Position numbers and translations under genes: made by a program. The notes under the pieces are model-generated. The model made no database searches. It was not told the origin of the DNA and worked only from the letters and a program-made list of their open reading frames with translations. DNA of 64,000 nucleotides from Shewanella sp. 1CM18E (GTDB taxonomy: Bacteria > Pseudomonadota > Gammaproteobacteria > Enterobacterales > Shewanellaceae), in assembly GCF_023161665.1 (NCBI RefSeq), contig NZ_JALNTW010000001.1, positions 479,061-543,060 of the forward strand, given 5' to 3'. Positions 9,807-20,318 of the stretch are shown piece after piece; the stretch's first letter is position 1; the number at the start of each line of letters is the position of its first letter.

Positions 9807-10748
9807 ATGACAACGCTTTGCTCACTTGCTCAACCAGGCGTATTATCTAACCCAAGCTCTCATGTAGAGTACCTCACTTTTTCCTTGATCCCGACGGCTC
9901 AACTACCAGAGGTCATTGGCGATGCTATTGCTGCCATTGCTGGCATAGAAAAGTCTATTAACCACAAAGATCTCAGCGCAGATCTTAATGTCTCTATCGG
10001 CTTTTCAGCAAATGCGTGGCCACAATTGTTCCCCGAGCATCCCATGCCTGCTGAGCTGCACATATTCCCTGAAATGCAAAATGGTGACCGCCACTTCCCG
10101 TCAACCAGCGGCGATATCTTCGTGATGATCAAGTCAGAACGAATTGATTTAAACTTCCAAGCTGCTAAATACATTCGCAATAGCTTTAGCGTCATTGCTT
10201 GTTTAATTGAAGACATACAAGGATATAAGTACCTAGATAACCGCGACATGATTGATTTTGTCGATGGCACTGAAAATCCTGACGGTGATGAGAGAGTCGA
10301 GGCGGTCTTAGTTAAGGATGATATCGAACAGCATCAAGGCGGTAGTTATTTACATGTACAGCGCTATATTGACCGCCAAGGCTTGTGGGACAAGCAGACA
10401 ACTGAATATCAAGAGCAAGTCGTTGGTCGTACTAAGATGGACAACGTTGAGCTAAGTGATGCAGAAAAACCTGCATGGGCGCACAATGCCAAGAGTAAGG
10501 TTGAAATTGATGGCGAAGAGATAAAAATGCTTCGACAAAATCGCCCTTATGGTAATGCAATGGAGCACGGTACTATGTTTGTCGGCTTTGCCGCCACACC
10601 ATCTATTATCGAAACCTCTTTGAGCCAAATGATCAATGCTGACGATAATGGACATTACGATCGCCTACTCGACTTTGTTGAAGCCAAAACAGGCTGCTTG
10701 TTCTTTATGCCATCAAAAATGTTTTTAGAGCAATTTGACGACGAATAA
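9807..10748 (+). CDS. Dyp-type (YfeX-like) heme peroxidase
   Basis: Dye-decolorizing-type peroxidase using heme and hydrogen peroxide in the cytosol. The 313-residue product has the family's hallmark GxxDG-type motif as DFVDGTENPDG near residues 150-160. It also has GGSYLHVQRYIDR, the proximal-heme region around HNAKSKVEI, and the C-terminal RQNRPYGNAMEHGTMFVGFAATP segment with the conserved arginine. Length matches the YfeX/class P group. It begins with ATG shortly after an AGGG-poor leader (GGGGAAATTTTA). The physiological substrate is unknown. Confidence 0.93.
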   Translation: MTTLCSLAQPGVLSNPSSHVEYLTFSLIPTAQLPEVIGDAIAAIAGIEKSINHKDLSADLNVSIGFSANAWPQLFPEHPMPAELHIFPEMQNGDRHFPSTSGDIFVMIKSERIDLNFQAAKYIRNSFSVIACLIEDIQGYKYLDNRDMIDFVDGTENPDGDERVEAVLVKDDIEQHQGGSYLHVQRYIDRQGLWDKQTTEYQEQVVGRTKMDNVELSDAEKPAWAHNAKSKVEIDGEEIKMLRQNRPYGNAMEHGTMFVGFAATPSIIETSLSQMINADDNGHYDRLLDFVEAKTGCLFFMPSKMFLEQFDDE

Positions 10749-10759
10749 ACAAACCCATA

Positions 10760-10792
10760 GCGCACTTTAGGATTTAAACACTTAAAGTGCGC
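10760..10792 (+). terminator. Hairpin downstream of the Dyp peroxidase
   Basis: Inverted repeat GCGCACTTTA / TAAAGTGCGC, with a 13-base loop, just after the peroxidase stop. The T-run is lacking, so termination efficiency is doubtful. Confidence 0.4.
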
Positions 10793-10880
10793 GCGAATAA
10801 CCAGAGCATAAAAATAGCAAAAGAGCTTGCATACAATCAGTGTTAAAATCAGCGCATAAATACACTTTCAATAACACCTT

Positions 10881-11405
10881 ATGACTCGCCCTACATTAAG
10901 CATTCAAGAGATCACCCAATCAAATCTACAAGCGTTACTCAATTTAAAGCTCAACACAGCGCAAACAGGGTTTATCGAACCTATAGCCGATTGCTTACAA
11001 GAAGCTAAAGAGGACCCACGCTACAAACCAGTAGCACTTTATTATGGTGAGGATATGGCGGGTTTTGCCATGTATGGCCAATTTAACGATTGTGAGCAAT
11101 TAACGCCATCAACACATTTAGAGCCCGCAAAGCAAACTCAAGACGGCCAGCAAAATAGAGTGTGGTTTGACCGTTTTTTAATTGATAAACGTTTTCAAGG
11201 GCTAGGTTTAGGTAAAGGCTTTGCCAAATTACTGCTGAGCTATTTATTTGAGCATTTTAATTGCCAGCAAATATACCTAAGTGTGTATCCCAATAACCTT
11301 AGTGCTATTAGCCTCTATCAACAGCTTGGTTTTGAATTTACTGGCGAGTTAGTTTGTGATGGTGAGCGAGTCATGTGCTGTAAACTTGAGAAGTTTACCA
11401 ATTAA
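10881..11405 (+). CDS. GNAT-family N-acetyltransferase (BltD/SpeG-like)
   Basis: Acetyl-CoA-dependent acetyltransferase of 174 residues. The GNAT core is visible: strand VWFDRFLIDKRFQG, then the pyrophosphate-binding loop GLGLGKGFAKLLL near residues 110-125, and the C-terminal YLSVYPNNLSAISLYQQLGF motif typical of the family. The N-terminal part (ALLNLKLNTAQTGFIEPIADCLQEA) resembles polyamine acetyltransferases of the BltD type, so a spermine/spermidine-like substrate is possible but unproven. Monocistronic, on the plus strand. Confidence 0.85.
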   Translation: MTRPTLSIQEITQSNLQALLNLKLNTAQTGFIEPIADCLQEAKEDPRYKPVALYYGEDMAGFAMYGQFNDCEQLTPSTHLEPAKQTQDGQQNRVWFDRFLIDKRFQGLGLGKGFAKLLLSYLFEHFNCQQIYLSVYPNNLSAISLYQQLGFEFTGELVCDGERVMCCKLEKFTN

Positions 11406-11517
11406 AATACGCGTTGTAGCAGTCAAACTAAATTCCCTGCTCTAGTATGCTCAAGCTAGTGCAACCTCCCTATGGCAACTAATATAGAATCAACAAAGTA
11501 GCTGTATACGCAGCGAC

Positions 11518-11913
11518 TTAAGACTCCAAAATAACCGTTGCCGTGGCGTAATGCTTTTCATCAGCAATTGAGATATGCGCCCGACTGCCACCAAGCTCTT
11601 CAAGCCTTAGTTGTGCGCCGGCAGTAAACTGAACTAAAGGTGCACCTAGCTCATTATTACTGATCTCAATATGTTGAAAGGACACCCCGCGACCAATGCC
11701 GGTCCCTAATGCTTTAGCCGCAGCCTCTTTAGCAGCAAAGCGTTTAGCCAAGTAGCGACCAGGCTGCGTAGAGCCTACAAAAAATTCGAACTCTGCTTCG
11801 GTTAATACACGCTTTGCTAGACGGCAACTCAATAGTGCTTCATCACCTGCCGCTGGAATACGTTCTTCAATTCGAGCGATTTCTACAATATCAGTGCCTA
11901 AACCTACAATCAT
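11518..11913 (-). CDS. acpS: Holo-[acyl-carrier-protein] synthase
   Basis: Transfers 4'-phosphopantetheine from CoA to apo-ACP. The 131-residue product has the AcpS signature at its start (MIVGLGTDIVEIARIEE), the catalytic FAAKEAAAKALGTGIGRGVSF motif around residues 59-80, and AHISIADEKHYATATVIL at the end. It lies downstream of pdxJ as in E. coli (era-recO-pdxJ-acpS), though a hairpin separates the two genes here. Confidence 0.96.
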   Translation of the reverse strand: MIVGLGTDIVEIARIEERIPAAGDEALLSCRLAKRVLTEAEFEFFVGSTQPGRYLAKRFAAKEAAAKALGTGIGRGVSFQHIEISNNELGAPLVQFTAGAQLRLEELGGSRAHISIADEKHYATATVILES

Positions 11914-11941
11914 AATAACTCTCTATCGCGCCTCAATTTAG

Positions 11942-11975
11942 AGATAAATAAAAGCCGAAACGAATGTTTCGGCTT
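11942..11975 (-). terminator. Hairpin/terminator between pdxJ and acpS
   Basis: A 10-bp perfect stem (AAGCCGAAAC / GTTTCGGCTT) with a GAAT loop, followed on the minus strand by TTTTATTTATC. It sits between two co-oriented genes that are usually co-transcribed. It may therefore act as a partial terminator that lowers acpS expression, or acpS may have its own promoter. Confidence 0.65.
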
Positions 11976-11998
11976 AGTCACATCAAAGCTATTGTGGT

Positions 11999-12736
11999 TT
12001 ACTCGCCGCGGCGACCTTCTAGCATCAACTGCTTGATATCACGCACAGCAAGATCTAAACCATCAATTGCCGCACGAGCGATAATAGCGTGGCCAATATT
12101 AAGCTCATAAAGCTCTGGAATTGCAGCAATGGCTTTTACGTTATGATAATGCAAACCATGACCTGCATTTACCACTAGGCCTTTTGCATGGGCGTAAGTA
12201 GCCATTTCGCTAATACGCTTAAGTTCTGCGGCTTGCTCGCTATCGGTTTCAGCATCTGCGTAGCAACCGGTATGAATTTCAATAACTGGTGCTCCAACCG
12301 CTACAGCGGCATCAATTTGCGTGCTATCAGCATCGATAAATAAAGACACTTTAATGCCTTCTTTGCTTAAACGCGCAACTGCGGCAGCAATTTTATCTTG
12401 CTGACCCGCAACATCAAGGCCACCTTCTGTGGTTAGCTCTTCACGCTTTTCTGGCACTAAACACACATAAGCTGGCTTAACTTCGCAGGCAATATTAAGC
12501 ATTTCTTCGGTAACGGCAATTTCTAAATTCATGCGCGTTTTTAAGGTTTTCGCTAAGGTATAAACATCGCGATCGATAATATGACGGCGGTCTTCACGTA
12601 AATGAATGGTGATACCTTCTGCACCAGCGTGCTCTGCAACAGCTGCCGCATGAACTGGATCGGGATAATTTGTACCGCGTGCCTGACGTAAAGTCGCAAT
12701 GTGATCGATGTTAACGCCCAATAAGATCCGGCCCAT
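11999..12736 (-). CDS. pdxJ: Pyridoxine 5'-phosphate synthase
   Basis: Last ring-closing step of DXP-dependent vitamin B6 synthesis: condenses 3-amino-2-oxopropyl phosphate with 1-deoxyxylulose 5-phosphate. The 245-residue product begins [27 protein letters not shown] and has [31 protein letters not shown] and [12 protein letters not shown], all PdxJ signatures. Length is normal. Part of the rnc-era-recO-pdxJ-acpS block. Confidence 0.97.
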   Translation of the reverse strand: MGRILLGVNIDHIATLRQARGTNYPDPVHAAAVAEHAGAEGITIHLREDRRHIIDRDVYTLAKTLKTRMNLEIAVTEEMLNIACEVKPAYVCLVPEKREELTTEGGLDVAGQQDKIAAAVARLSKEGIKVSLFIDADSTQIDAAVAVGAPVIEIHTGCYADAETDSEQAAELKRISEMATYAHAKGLVVNAGHGLHYHNVKAIAAIPELYELNIGHAIIARAAIDGLDLAVRDIKQLMLEGRRGE

Positions 12737-12847
12737 GTTTGTTCCTTAAAAAATAAGCAGAAATAAAAACGCCATTGTACTGATAGGGTTGCTGTTTAGC
12801 CAGTATAGCTGGCCAAACAATCACGAATTAATTGCAGCTTAACCTAG

Positions 12848-13537
12848 CTATGCTTGAGGCTTTTTTGCAAACAAGGTTCGCGAGTATAGCGGTTTATCAC
12901 CTAGGATAGGGGCAAGCAATTGTCGCATCAATTTCTTGGCTTCCACAAAATGTGCAGCCGTCAAAGTCCGTTCATTTAGGGCTACGAGCATCTCTCCAGT
13001 AAAAAATCGATGCTGATTGTAAGCAGTTGCTATAACTGGTGTAAAGCCATGATCTGGCTCTAAACGGTAAAAACCACTTGCAGTAATAGGTGCATCGCTT
13101 GGGTCAAAGTCCAGCGACGGCATAGTCCCCAATTCTTTAAGCAATGCATGTTCAAAGTATCTCAATTGGCTTTGCTCAAACTCTGTCGCCATCGCTATCA
13201 AAGTGCGGTGATAATCAAAAAATAGATCCTCAGCACTATGTTGCACACTTAGACAACGAATAAGCAGCTCATTAAGATAAAGCCCGGAATACAAACAATC
13301 TCCAGTTAATGGTACAGGAGGACTTGCAGCTTCAACCTGTTTAAGATTTTTTAGGTCTGATTTGCCATGCAGCTGGAATATGATGGGCTGAAAGGGCTGA
13401 ATAATACTGCGAATGGAATTTTTTGCGCCACCCAAACGAGCAACAGCATCGACGCGTCCCTTACCATCAACCAGTAAGTTAACGATAACACTGCCGTCAC
13501 GAAAATGCCTACTATGAAGAACGTAGCCACGCTCCAT
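12848..13537 (-). CDS. recO: DNA repair protein RecO
   Basis: Mediator of the RecFOR pathway that loads RecA on SSB-coated gaps. The 229-residue product begins MERGYVLHSRHFRDGSVIVNLLVDGKGRV, the OB-fold N-terminus of RecO, followed by LYLNELLIRCL and FEHALLKELG, typical of the helical C-terminal domain. It lies between era and pdxJ in the conserved order. Confidence 0.94.
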   Translation of the reverse strand: MERGYVLHSRHFRDGSVIVNLLVDGKGRVDAVARLGGAKNSIRSIIQPFQPIIFQLHGKSDLKNLKQVEAASPPVPLTGDCLYSGLYLNELLIRCLSVQHSAEDLFFDYHRTLIAMATEFEQSQLRYFEHALLKELGTMPSLDFDPSDAPITASGFYRLEPDHGFTPVIATAYNQHRFFTGEMLVALNERTLTAAHFVEAKKLMRQLLAPILGDKPLYSRTLFAKKPQA

Positions 13538-13619
13538 ATTTATTATTCCAATTCAGTAATAAAAATGCCCCTTCTTATCACTAAAAAGAGGCATATTCTG
13601 CTGTTAAGTTAACAGATGA

Positions 13620-14612
13620 CTATTCGTCACCGTAACCTAAACTACGCAATGCGCGTTCGTCATCAGCCCAGCCTGATTTAACTTTAACCCACATTTCTAA
13701 GAAAACTTTGTTATCAAACAAAACTTCCATATCCACACGAGCTGCAGAGCTGATCTTCTTGATCCGTTCGCCTTTGTTACCAATAACCATACGCTTTTGA
13801 GTTTCACGCTCAACCAGCACCAGTGCGTTGATCTGGTATACGCCGTTTTCCATCATCTTAAACTGTTCGATCTCAACCGTACAATCGTATGGCAGTTCGT
13901 CACCCAAAAAGCGCATAAGCTTTTCACGTACGATTTCTGATGCCATAAACTTTTGCGAACGGTCAGTCACATAGTCTTCAGGGAAGTAATGAGGCGACTC
14001 TGGCACAGAGGCTACTGACATATCTAAGATACGCTGTACGTTCGTACCTTGGGTTGCTGAAATCGGCAAAATCTCATCAAACGGAAACTTCTTCGATAAC
14101 TCTTCAAGATGCGGGAAAAGCGCTTCTTTATCTTTAATGTTATCGACTTTGTTAATGGCTAGAATCGTCTTACGGCCATCGTCACGGCTTTGCAGTTTAC
14201 GCAGTACCATTTCATCATCTGGCGTCCAATTCATGCCGTCAACAACAAACACAACTAGGCTTACTTCAGCTAACGAGCTGGCAGCTGCACGGTTCATTAA
14301 ACGGTTAATGGCGCGCTTTTCTTCGATGTGCAAACCTGGTGTATCGATAAATACCACCTGACGCGGACCATCGGTATGAATACCCATAATACGGTGACGC
14401 GTGGTTTGTGGCTTCTTCGAAGTAATACTGATCTTTTGCCCTAAAAGCTTATTCAGTAGTGTTGATTTACCCACATTTGGACGACCAACAATCGCCACCA
14501 TGCCGCAATAAGTGACTGCATACTTAACAGCTGACGACGGGTTGTTCATGTTCGCCAATAGCTCGTCTAAACTTGGCTCGTGGCTTTCAGGTAAATCTTT
14601 GTTGTCACTCAT
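13620..14612 (-). CDS. era: GTPase Era
   Basis: Essential GTPase that binds 16S rRNA during 30S maturation. The 330-residue product has the G domain ([20 protein letters not shown] at residues 43-62, then [15 protein letters not shown] and INKVDN) and a C-terminal KH domain with [11 protein letters not shown]. It is about 30 residues longer than E. coli Era because of an N-terminal extension ([22 protein letters not shown]). The start overlaps the rnc stop by four bases (ATGA-type coupling). Confidence 0.97.
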   Translation of the reverse strand: MSDNKDLPESHEPSLDELLANMNNPSSAVKYAVTYCGMVAIVGRPNVGKSTLLNKLLGQKISITSKKPQTTRHRIMGIHTDGPRQVVFIDTPGLHIEEKRAINRLMNRAAASSLAEVSLVVFVVDGMNWTPDDEMVLRKLQSRDDGRKTILAINKVDNIKDKEALFPHLEELSKKFPFDEILPISATQGTNVQRILDMSVASVPESPHYFPEDYVTDRSQKFMASEIVREKLMRFLGDELPYDCTVEIEQFKMMENGVYQINALVLVERETQKRMVIGNKGERIKKISSAARVDMEVLFDNKVFLEMWVKVKSGWADDERALRSLGYGDE

Positions 14613-15286
14613 TTCTTAATTAACTCCAATACTTGAGCAGCAGCGCTTTGTTCCGCTTTTCTGCGAGAACTGGCTACTCCGATTACGGCCTGGCTCAAGT
14701 CTTCTACAATACATTCAACAGTGAAAGTCTGCTCATGAGCATCACCTTCAGTATGGACCACTTTATAAACTGGCAGTGGTTTTCTAAACTTCTGCAAATA
14801 TTCTTGCAGTAAAGTTTTAGGATCTTTTTGGTTGATAGGCTCAATCACTTTCAAACGTGATTCATACCAACTAAGCACTAATGTGCGGCATTTCTCAATA
14901 TCAGAATCAAGGTAGATAGCACCAATAATGGCCTCAACGGCATCAGCAAGAATCGACTCTCGTCTAAAACCACCGCTTTTAAGCTCACCTGGACCAAGCT
15001 TTAGGTAATCACCTAACTTAAATTCTAATGCAATTTCAGCAAGCATTTTACCGCATACTAATGTAGCACGCATACGGCTTAAATCGCCTTCTGTCGCCGC
15101 TGGAAACTGATGATATAAGGCATCAGAAATCACAATAGAAAGAATGGAGTCACCTAAAAACTCCAACCTTTCATTATGCTTATTAGAAGCACTACGATGC
15201 GTTAACGCTTGATCTAAAAATCCTTTTTCGCTGAACTCGTACCCTAAAGTACGACACAAACGTGGAATGTTTTTAATTGGTTCCAT
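14609..15286 (-). CDS. rnc: Ribonuclease III
   Basis: Double-strand-specific endoribonuclease that processes rRNA precursors. The 225-residue product has the catalytic signature [18 protein letters not shown] at about residues 38-55, a second acidic cluster at [14 protein letters not shown], and a C-terminal double-stranded RNA-binding domain ([12 protein letters not shown] to [17 protein letters not shown]). It lies between lepB (two-base gap) and era (four-base overlap), the standard lepB-rnc-era arrangement. Confidence 0.97.
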   Translation of the reverse strand: MEPIKNIPRLCRTLGYEFSEKGFLDQALTHRSASNKHNERLEFLGDSILSIVISDALYHQFPAATEGDLSRMRATLVCGKMLAEIALEFKLGDYLKLGPGELKSGGFRRESILADAVEAIIGAIYLDSDIEKCRTLVLSWYESRLKVIEPINQKDPKTLLQEYLQKFRKPLPVYKVVHTEGDAHEQTFTVECIVEDLSQAVIGVASSRRKAEQSAAAQVLELIKK

Positions 15287-15288
15287 AA

Positions 15289-16206
15289 TTACACAATTCC
15301 GCCTACACGGTTAAAACGAACCCCTGTTGGGATCCAAGTCGGTAAAAAGTCTGATGGTCTTCTATCGAATTCAAAACTGATCCAAATAGCCACAGCTTTA
15401 CCCACTAAATTCTCTTCAGGCACAAAGCCCCAGAAACGGCTGTCAGTACTGTTGTCACGGTTATCGCCCATCGCAAAGTATTGACCTTCAGGTACGATAA
15501 ACTCAGTTAACGGTACATTTTCTTGGCGGAAGAAATGGTTTATACGATCAGGAATAGCAGGATTCACCAAAGTATCATGGGTGATGTCACCTAACTGTTC
15601 TTTATAACGAATAAGTGGCATACCACTTTGTGAAAACTCACCGCGATTAACTTCAGCTCTATCAACGATTTTTAGCTCAGGGCAAGGGCTTTGGCCTTCT
15701 GCACAGGCTGGTTGAATATAAAGCTCTTTATTACGATAAATTACGCGATCACCAGGCAAGCCTACAATACGCTTAATGTAATCAATTTGCGGGTTCATTG
15801 GGTATTTAAAGACGGCAACATCACCACGCTCAGGCTTACCTGTTTCAAGTAATGTTGAGCGCCACACAGGATCTTTAATACCGTAGCTGAATTTCTCAAC
15901 CAAAATAAAATCGCCAACTAACAAAGTTGGTTTCATTGAACCCGATGGAATTTGAAATGGTTCGTAAATAAAAGAACGCAAAATAAGTACGAACGCAATA
16001 ACAGGGAAGATAGACTTCGATGTTTCAACAATTGCAGACTCGCGCATAATTTCTTCTGCAGCCTCATCACTCAAATCAGAGTGAGCTGCCTGCGCACTTG
16101 CCAACTTCTCGCGGCGATTCGGTGCAAAAACTAATGCATCAACCAACCAAACTAAACCGCTGCCTAAGGTCACCAATACCAAAATTAGAGAAAAATGGGC
16201 TGCCAT
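15289..16206 (-). CDS. lepB: Signal peptidase I
   Basis: Membrane serine protease that removes signal peptides from exported preproteins on the periplasmic face. The 305-residue product has two N-terminal membrane segments (residues 4-24 and about 66-82). These are followed by the catalytic serine in [21 protein letters not shown], the general-base lysine in [12 protein letters not shown], and the [17 protein letters not shown] box. Located between lepA and rnc as in E. coli. Confidence 0.97.
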   Translation of the reverse strand: MAAHFSLILVLVTLGSGLVWLVDALVFAPNRREKLASAQAAHSDLSDEAAEEIMRESAIVETSKSIFPVIAFVLILRSFIYEPFQIPSGSMKPTLLVGDFILVEKFSYGIKDPVWRSTLLETGKPERGDVAVFKYPMNPQIDYIKRIVGLPGDRVIYRNKELYIQPACAEGQSPCPELKIVDRAEVNRGEFSQSGMPLIRYKEQLGDITHDTLVNPAIPDRINHFFRQENVPLTEFIVPEGQYFAMGDNRDNSTDSRFWGFVPEENLVGKAVAIWISFEFDRRPSDFLPTWIPTGVRFNRVGGIV

Positions 16207-16284
16207 TATTAATTAACTCCTGCCAAACATTGTCTGTAGCATGGCGAAAATGCCATTGTCTTTAAGGTTATACGCCAGTAATGA

Positions 16285-16307
16285 AAGCGCCGCAAACTGC
16301 GGCGCTT
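16285..16307 (-). terminator. Hairpin between lepA and lepB
   Basis: A 9-bp GC-rich stem (AAGCGCCGC / GCGGCGCTT) with a five-base loop, followed on the minus strand by only TTTC. It may be an attenuator or RNA-processing site rather than a full terminator. Confidence 0.5.
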
Positions 16308-16344
16308 AGTCTAGCGATTTATTAACAATTCTTAATCGACTTGC

Positions 16345-18135
16345 TTAATCGTTAAGCTTTAGTACCGCTAAGAAGGCTTCTTGTGGTACTTCAACGTTAC
16401 CAACTTGCTTCATGCGTTTCTTACCTTCTTTCTGCTTGTTCAGTAGCTTCTTCTTACGTGAAACGTCACCACCATAACACTTGGCGGTTACGTCTTTACG
16501 CATAGCTTTAATCGATGAACGCGCAATAATCTGGCTACCAACGGCTGCTTGTACCGCAATATCAAACATCTGGCGTGGAATAAGCTCTTTCATCTTATTC
16601 ACTAGCGCTAGACCTTTAGTACGGATCAAACCTTTATGGATAATCATAGCTAACGCGTCAACTCTGTCGCCGTTAATCAAGATATCCAAACGCACCATGT
16701 CAGCTGGCTCAAAACGGATAAAGTTATATTCTAGTGATGCATAACCACGACTGGTTGACTTTAGACGGTCAAAGAAGTCCATAACGACTTCAGCCATAGG
16801 CAGTTCGTAAGTCAATGCAACTTGGTTACCATGGTAAACCAAATTAGTTTGCACACCACGTTTTTCGATACATAAGGTGATCACGTTACCTAAATATTCT
16901 TTTGGAACCAGAATATTAGTTTCAACGATAGGCTCACGCATCTCTGCAATGTTATTCACCGCAGGCAGATCTGATGGGTTATCTACATAGATAATGTCAC
17001 CATTAGTCTGAACAATTTCATACACTACGGTTGGCGCAGTAGTGATCAGCTCAAGGTTATATTCACGCTCTAGACGCTCTTGAATGATCTCCATGTGCAG
17101 CAGACCCAAGAAACCAATACGGAAACCAAAGCCTAGTGCAGACGAAGTTTCTGGCTCGAAAAACAAAGAAGCATCATTCAAGCTTAGTTTGTTTAGTGCA
17201 TCACGGAAGTTTTCGTAATCATCGGTAGAGATTGGGAATACACCCGCATAAACCTGTGGTTTCACGCGCTTAAAGCCAGGTAATGGCTCAAGTGCACCAT
17301 GCTTAGCGTGAGTTAAGGTGTCACCAACCGGTGCACCGTGGATCTCTTTAATACCCGCAATAACAAAGCCTACCTCACCGGTTTTTAGCTCTGCAGTATC
17401 GGTTTGCTTAGGTGTGAAAATACCTACGCGGTCAGCATTATGGGTTTGTCCAGTAGACATAACCTTAAACTTGTCGCCTTTTTTCAGTACGCCATTTTTA
17501 ATACGTACTAAAGACACAACGCCTAAGTAGCTGTCGAACCAAGAATCGATAATTAGCGCCTGTAGCGGGCCTTCTGTATCGCCTTCTGGTGGTGGAATTT
17601 GATCCACAATCACTTCTAGCACATCTTTAATGCCGATACCGGTTTTAGCAGAACAGCGCACAGCGTCAGTTGCTTCGATACCTACGATGTCTTCAATCTC
17701 TTCAGCCACACGATCAGGGTCAGCCTGTGGTAAATCGATCTTGTTTAGAACTGGAACTACGTCCATATCCATTTCAAGTGCTGTATAACAGTTAGCAAGT
17801 GTTTGCGCTTCTACGCCTTGACCCGCATCAACTACCAACAATGCACCTTCACAAGCTGCTAGCGAGCGTGATACTTCGTATGAGAAGTCAACATGGCCTG
17901 GAGTATCAATGAAGTTTAACTGATAAGTTTCACCATCATTTGCTAGATAGTCCAGTGTTACGCTTTGTGCTTTAATCGTAATGCCGCGCTCACGCTCAAT
18001 ATCCATTGAGTCAAGAACTTGCGCAGCCATTTCACGATCGGTTAAGCCACCGCATTCTTGAATAAGGCGATCTGATAGTGTTGATTTGCCGTGGTCAATA
18101 TGGGCAATAATTGAAAAGTTTCTAATATGCTTCAT
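16345..18135 (-). CDS. lepA: Elongation factor 4 (LepA)
   Basis: Translational GTPase, back-translocase of the ribosome. From the ATG at 18135 ([20 protein letters not shown]) the product is 596 residues, the normal LepA length; the frame is open upstream to 18213, but those residues are not part of the family. Motifs: [62 protein letters not shown], and the C-terminal LepA-specific domain ending [25 protein letters not shown] (here [11 protein letters not shown]). Upstream of lepB in the rpoE-rse-lepA-lepB direction. Confidence 0.97.
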   Translation of the reverse strand: MKHIRNFSIIAHIDHGKSTLSDRLIQECGGLTDREMAAQVLDSMDIERERGITIKAQSVTLDYLANDGETYQLNFIDTPGHVDFSYEVSRSLAACEGALLVVDAGQGVEAQTLANCYTALEMDMDVVPVLNKIDLPQADPDRVAEEIEDIVGIEATDAVRCSAKTGIGIKDVLEVIVDQIPPPEGDTEGPLQALIIDSWFDSYLGVVSLVRIKNGVLKKGDKFKVMSTGQTHNADRVGIFTPKQTDTAELKTGEVGFVIAGIKEIHGAPVGDTLTHAKHGALEPLPGFKRVKPQVYAGVFPISTDDYENFRDALNKLSLNDASLFFEPETSSALGFGFRIGFLGLLHMEIIQERLEREYNLELITTAPTVVYEIVQTNGDIIYVDNPSDLPAVNNIAEMREPIVETNILVPKEYLGNVITLCIEKRGVQTNLVYHGNQVALTYELPMAEVVMDFFDRLKSTSRGYASLEYNFIRFEPADMVRLDILINGDRVDALAMIIHKGLIRTKGLALVNKMKELIPRQMFDIAVQAAVGSQIIARSSIKAMRKDVTAKCYGGDVSRKKKLLNKQKEGKKRMKQVGNVEVPQEAFLAVLKLND

Positions 18136-18265
18136 TATGCTGGGATGACTTAACTCGAAGTTGATAAAAATTTTAAAGTGCAGAATTGTACCCGATTGCA
18201 GCTTTAATACCAATTTTTATAATGTGAATAGCAGGGAAATAATCACGATAACGTCGCCATTATCG

Positions 18266-18730
18266 TTAATGAGCGATTTCGATTGGCTTCCCTAAAGATT
18301 TAATAATGATTGGTTGGGCATGTTCTTCTAATTTTTTAGCCGCTTTTTTTCCCATGGTCCAAAACAAAAATCCACCGAGTACGCCTGCTGATATAGCAAA
18401 TAAATCAGGATGAACTTCTGCTAACTTGGCGGTTAAATTACCGATAAAGGCACCAATAAAAAAACCAAATAACGGCAAGATATACACCAAGGTTGCCGCT
18501 TTTAAGATAACGCTTTCAGGCAAACCTAATTTTAGCCGCTCACCCTTAGCGTATTGTTGCTCACTTTGAATTGAAAAACGCTGCACCTTTGGCGAAAACG
18601 CTTTTGATACAGCAGAAGTACCGCAAGACTCACTAGTTTCACAGTGATTACAGGCACTTTTCATTTCAACTTCAACGACAACCCAACCAGAGTTGCCATT
18701 AGCGACAACTCTAGCGACTTCTTCCATCAT
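18266..18730 (-). CDS. rseC: Sigma-E factor regulatory protein RseC
   Basis: Inner-membrane protein of the RseC/MucC family, the last gene of the rpoE-rseABC cluster. The 154-residue product has an N-terminal cysteine cluster (CNHCETSESCGTS near residues 28-40) and two membrane segments in the middle (VYILPLFGFFIGAFIGNLTA and LFAISAGVLGGFLFWTMG). Two adjacent Met codons leave the start ambiguous by one residue. Its exact biochemical role is not settled; in relatives it affects sigma-E signalling and SoxR reduction. Confidence 0.92.
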   Translation of the reverse strand: MMEEVARVVANGNSGWVVVEVEMKSACNHCETSESCGTSAVSKAFSPKVQRFSIQSEQQYAKGERLKLGLPESVILKAATLVYILPLFGFFIGAFIGNLTAKLAEVHPDLFAISAGVLGGFLFWTMGKKAAKKLEEHAQPIIIKSLGKPIEIAH

Positions 18731-18742
18731 GATAAAACCCTA

Positions 18743-19675
18743 TTATTGCAACATGATGCTCTTAGCGATGCGGCTTAGTGTTTCTGCTGGCACTTTACCC
18801 ACAGCAACCACCTCAGCATTGCCAACGCGCTCTGTTGCTAAAGATAAGCCATTTCTGGTCACTAGCTCTTCAGGAAGCGGTGCTTCCCCAGCCTTTGCAA
18901 CATAAACAGAAATATTAGCTAAGCCATCACTAATAGCAATATATTCAACCGCTTCTTTACTGCCTATCAGCCTATGCTGATCTTTAATGAGTACTTTAAA
19001 GCCTGCAGGCAGCCAGCTAAATTGCCAATCTTCACCACTATCTCGGTCTGATTGTGACATTACCGCTGGCCATTCTTGCTTATAGGCTTCTTTTAAAATA
19101 GCAGGGACTTCATCAAGTACCAGCAATTCAACCACCAACAACTGCTCAAGCAACTGCTTGTCGACACTTATCATATCGAAACGCAGTGGCAAGTATGTAT
19201 CCATATCCAACCACACTTGGTAACCATAACGATTGGTGTCAGTTGGAATAATGCGAACAAGTTGCCCTGGACGACCTGCAATACGACTGCGGCCACCAAG
19301 TACAAACTGATAGCCTTCTTCCAGCTTAGACACATCATCAGCTAACGCAGCAGGGATAACTCCTTGAATGCGGCTAGAATGAACGCTATAAGCGGGTTGA
19401 TCATGTTCGATAAAAGTCACTGTATTGCCAACTCTTACTGCATTTTTAGGCGGACCATTAAGGTGCTCTAAAAACGCAACCTCTTGATCATTCACTTTAC
19501 CGTGGATATAAACCAATGGGCGAATATGATCAGATTGCAGTTGGATTAGGGAAATTTTAAATTCTTGTTCTCGCAGGGCTTGGCTCATATTTTCTAGCCA
19601 AGCTTTGGCGGGCATGTCTTCCCGCGCCATCGCGGGAAAACTCATGGCTAAAATAGCCAACAGGATTAGACGCAA
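18743..19675 (-). CDS. rseB: Sigma-E factor regulatory protein RseB
   Basis: Periplasmic protein that binds RseA and protects it from DegS cleavage until displaced by lipopolysaccharide. The 310-residue product has a signal peptide (MRLILLAILAMSFPAMA), then the large lipid-binding-like domain (VYIHGKVNDQEVAFLEHLNGPPK, and GYQVWLDMDTYLPLRFDM), and the C-terminal domain. The start is TTG at 19675 with AGGAG six bases upstream, which decides this start. Between rseA and rseC. Confidence 0.93.
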   Translation of the reverse strand: MRLILLAILAMSFPAMAREDMPAKAWLENMSQALREQEFKISLIQLQSDHIRPLVYIHGKVNDQEVAFLEHLNGPPKNAVRVGNTVTFIEHDQPAYSVHSSRIQGVIPAALADDVSKLEEGYQFVLGGRSRIAGRPGQLVRIIPTDTNRYGYQVWLDMDTYLPLRFDMISVDKQLLEQLLVVELLVLDEVPAILKEAYKQEWPAVMSQSDRDSGEDWQFSWLPAGFKVLIKDQHRLIGSKEAVEYIAISDGLANISVYVAKAGEAPLPEELVTRNGLSLATERVGNAEVVAVGKVPAETLSRIAKSIMLQ

Positions 19676-19687
19676 GCTAACTCCTCA

Positions 19688-20293
19688 TTATTGAGCAACA
19701 GGTGTAGTATCGACCTCGCTATTGTCGTCGATATTCACTCCATTATTCAATCTTTGTTGCAACATATGATCTTGAATATAAGCATTTATACGGCGACGTT
19801 GGTCAGCGACTTGATCATTTGTATAACTTTGGTTTTGCTGTACTGCGCCAGTTTGCAGGCTAACAGGTGAGGCACTACCAATTAATGGTCGAGTATTTAG
19901 TACTGGTAAAGGTGAACTTTCAACCAAGGTTTCTTGATTGTAGTTTTGCACACCGACTACAGCAACTAAAGCGACTGATGCAGCAATTGCGTATTGGCCG
20001 AATTGCTTAAACAGTGGAATAACCTTACCACTTGATTTGCGAACAGGTTGACTCACATCTGCCGCAGGCTGAGGCGCTACAATTGCAGGTTCGTCTTCAA
20101 TCGCAGCCATAATGCTGGCACTAAGGTCCAAAGACATTGTCTTTGGTAACTCACCGCGCATGGCATCACCAATCATATGATAATCACGCCACTGCTCATG
20201 TGAATCTGCGTCAGCCGCTAATTCAGCTAACGTGTGCTCATCAATTTCACCATCGACGGCAGCAGATACCCATTCCTGACCTAACTTATCCAT
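19688..20293 (-). CDS. rseA: Anti-sigma-E factor RseA
   Basis: Single-pass inner-membrane anti-sigma factor. The 201-residue product begins MDKLGQEWVSAAVDGEIDEHTLAELAAD, the sigma-binding N-terminal domain, with a WRDYHMIGDAMRGELP segment. One membrane helix follows (QYAIAASVALVAVVGVQ near residues 97-113) and a periplasmic C-terminus that binds RseB. Located 25 bases after rpoE. Confidence 0.95.
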   Translation of the reverse strand: MDKLGQEWVSAAVDGEIDEHTLAELAADADSHEQWRDYHMIGDAMRGELPKTMSLDLSASIMAAIEDEPAIVAPQPAADVSQPVRKSSGKVIPLFKQFGQYAIAASVALVAVVGVQNYNQETLVESSPLPVLNTRPLIGSASPVSLQTGAVQQNQSYTNDQVADQRRRINAYIQDHMLQQRLNNGVNIDDNSEVDTTPVAQ

Positions 20294-20318
20294 TATTCAC
20301 CTATCTTTATTTAAGATG

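Noticed and set aside
13565..13600. Hairpin between recO and era (ATGCCCCTT / AAGAGGCAT)
   Set aside because: It contains a mismatch and a long loop and has no T-run after it; weak support as a terminator.
16345..18213. Extended start for lepA at 18213
   Set aside because: The additional 26 residues are not part of LepA proteins; [19 protein letters not shown] at 18135 is the conserved start.
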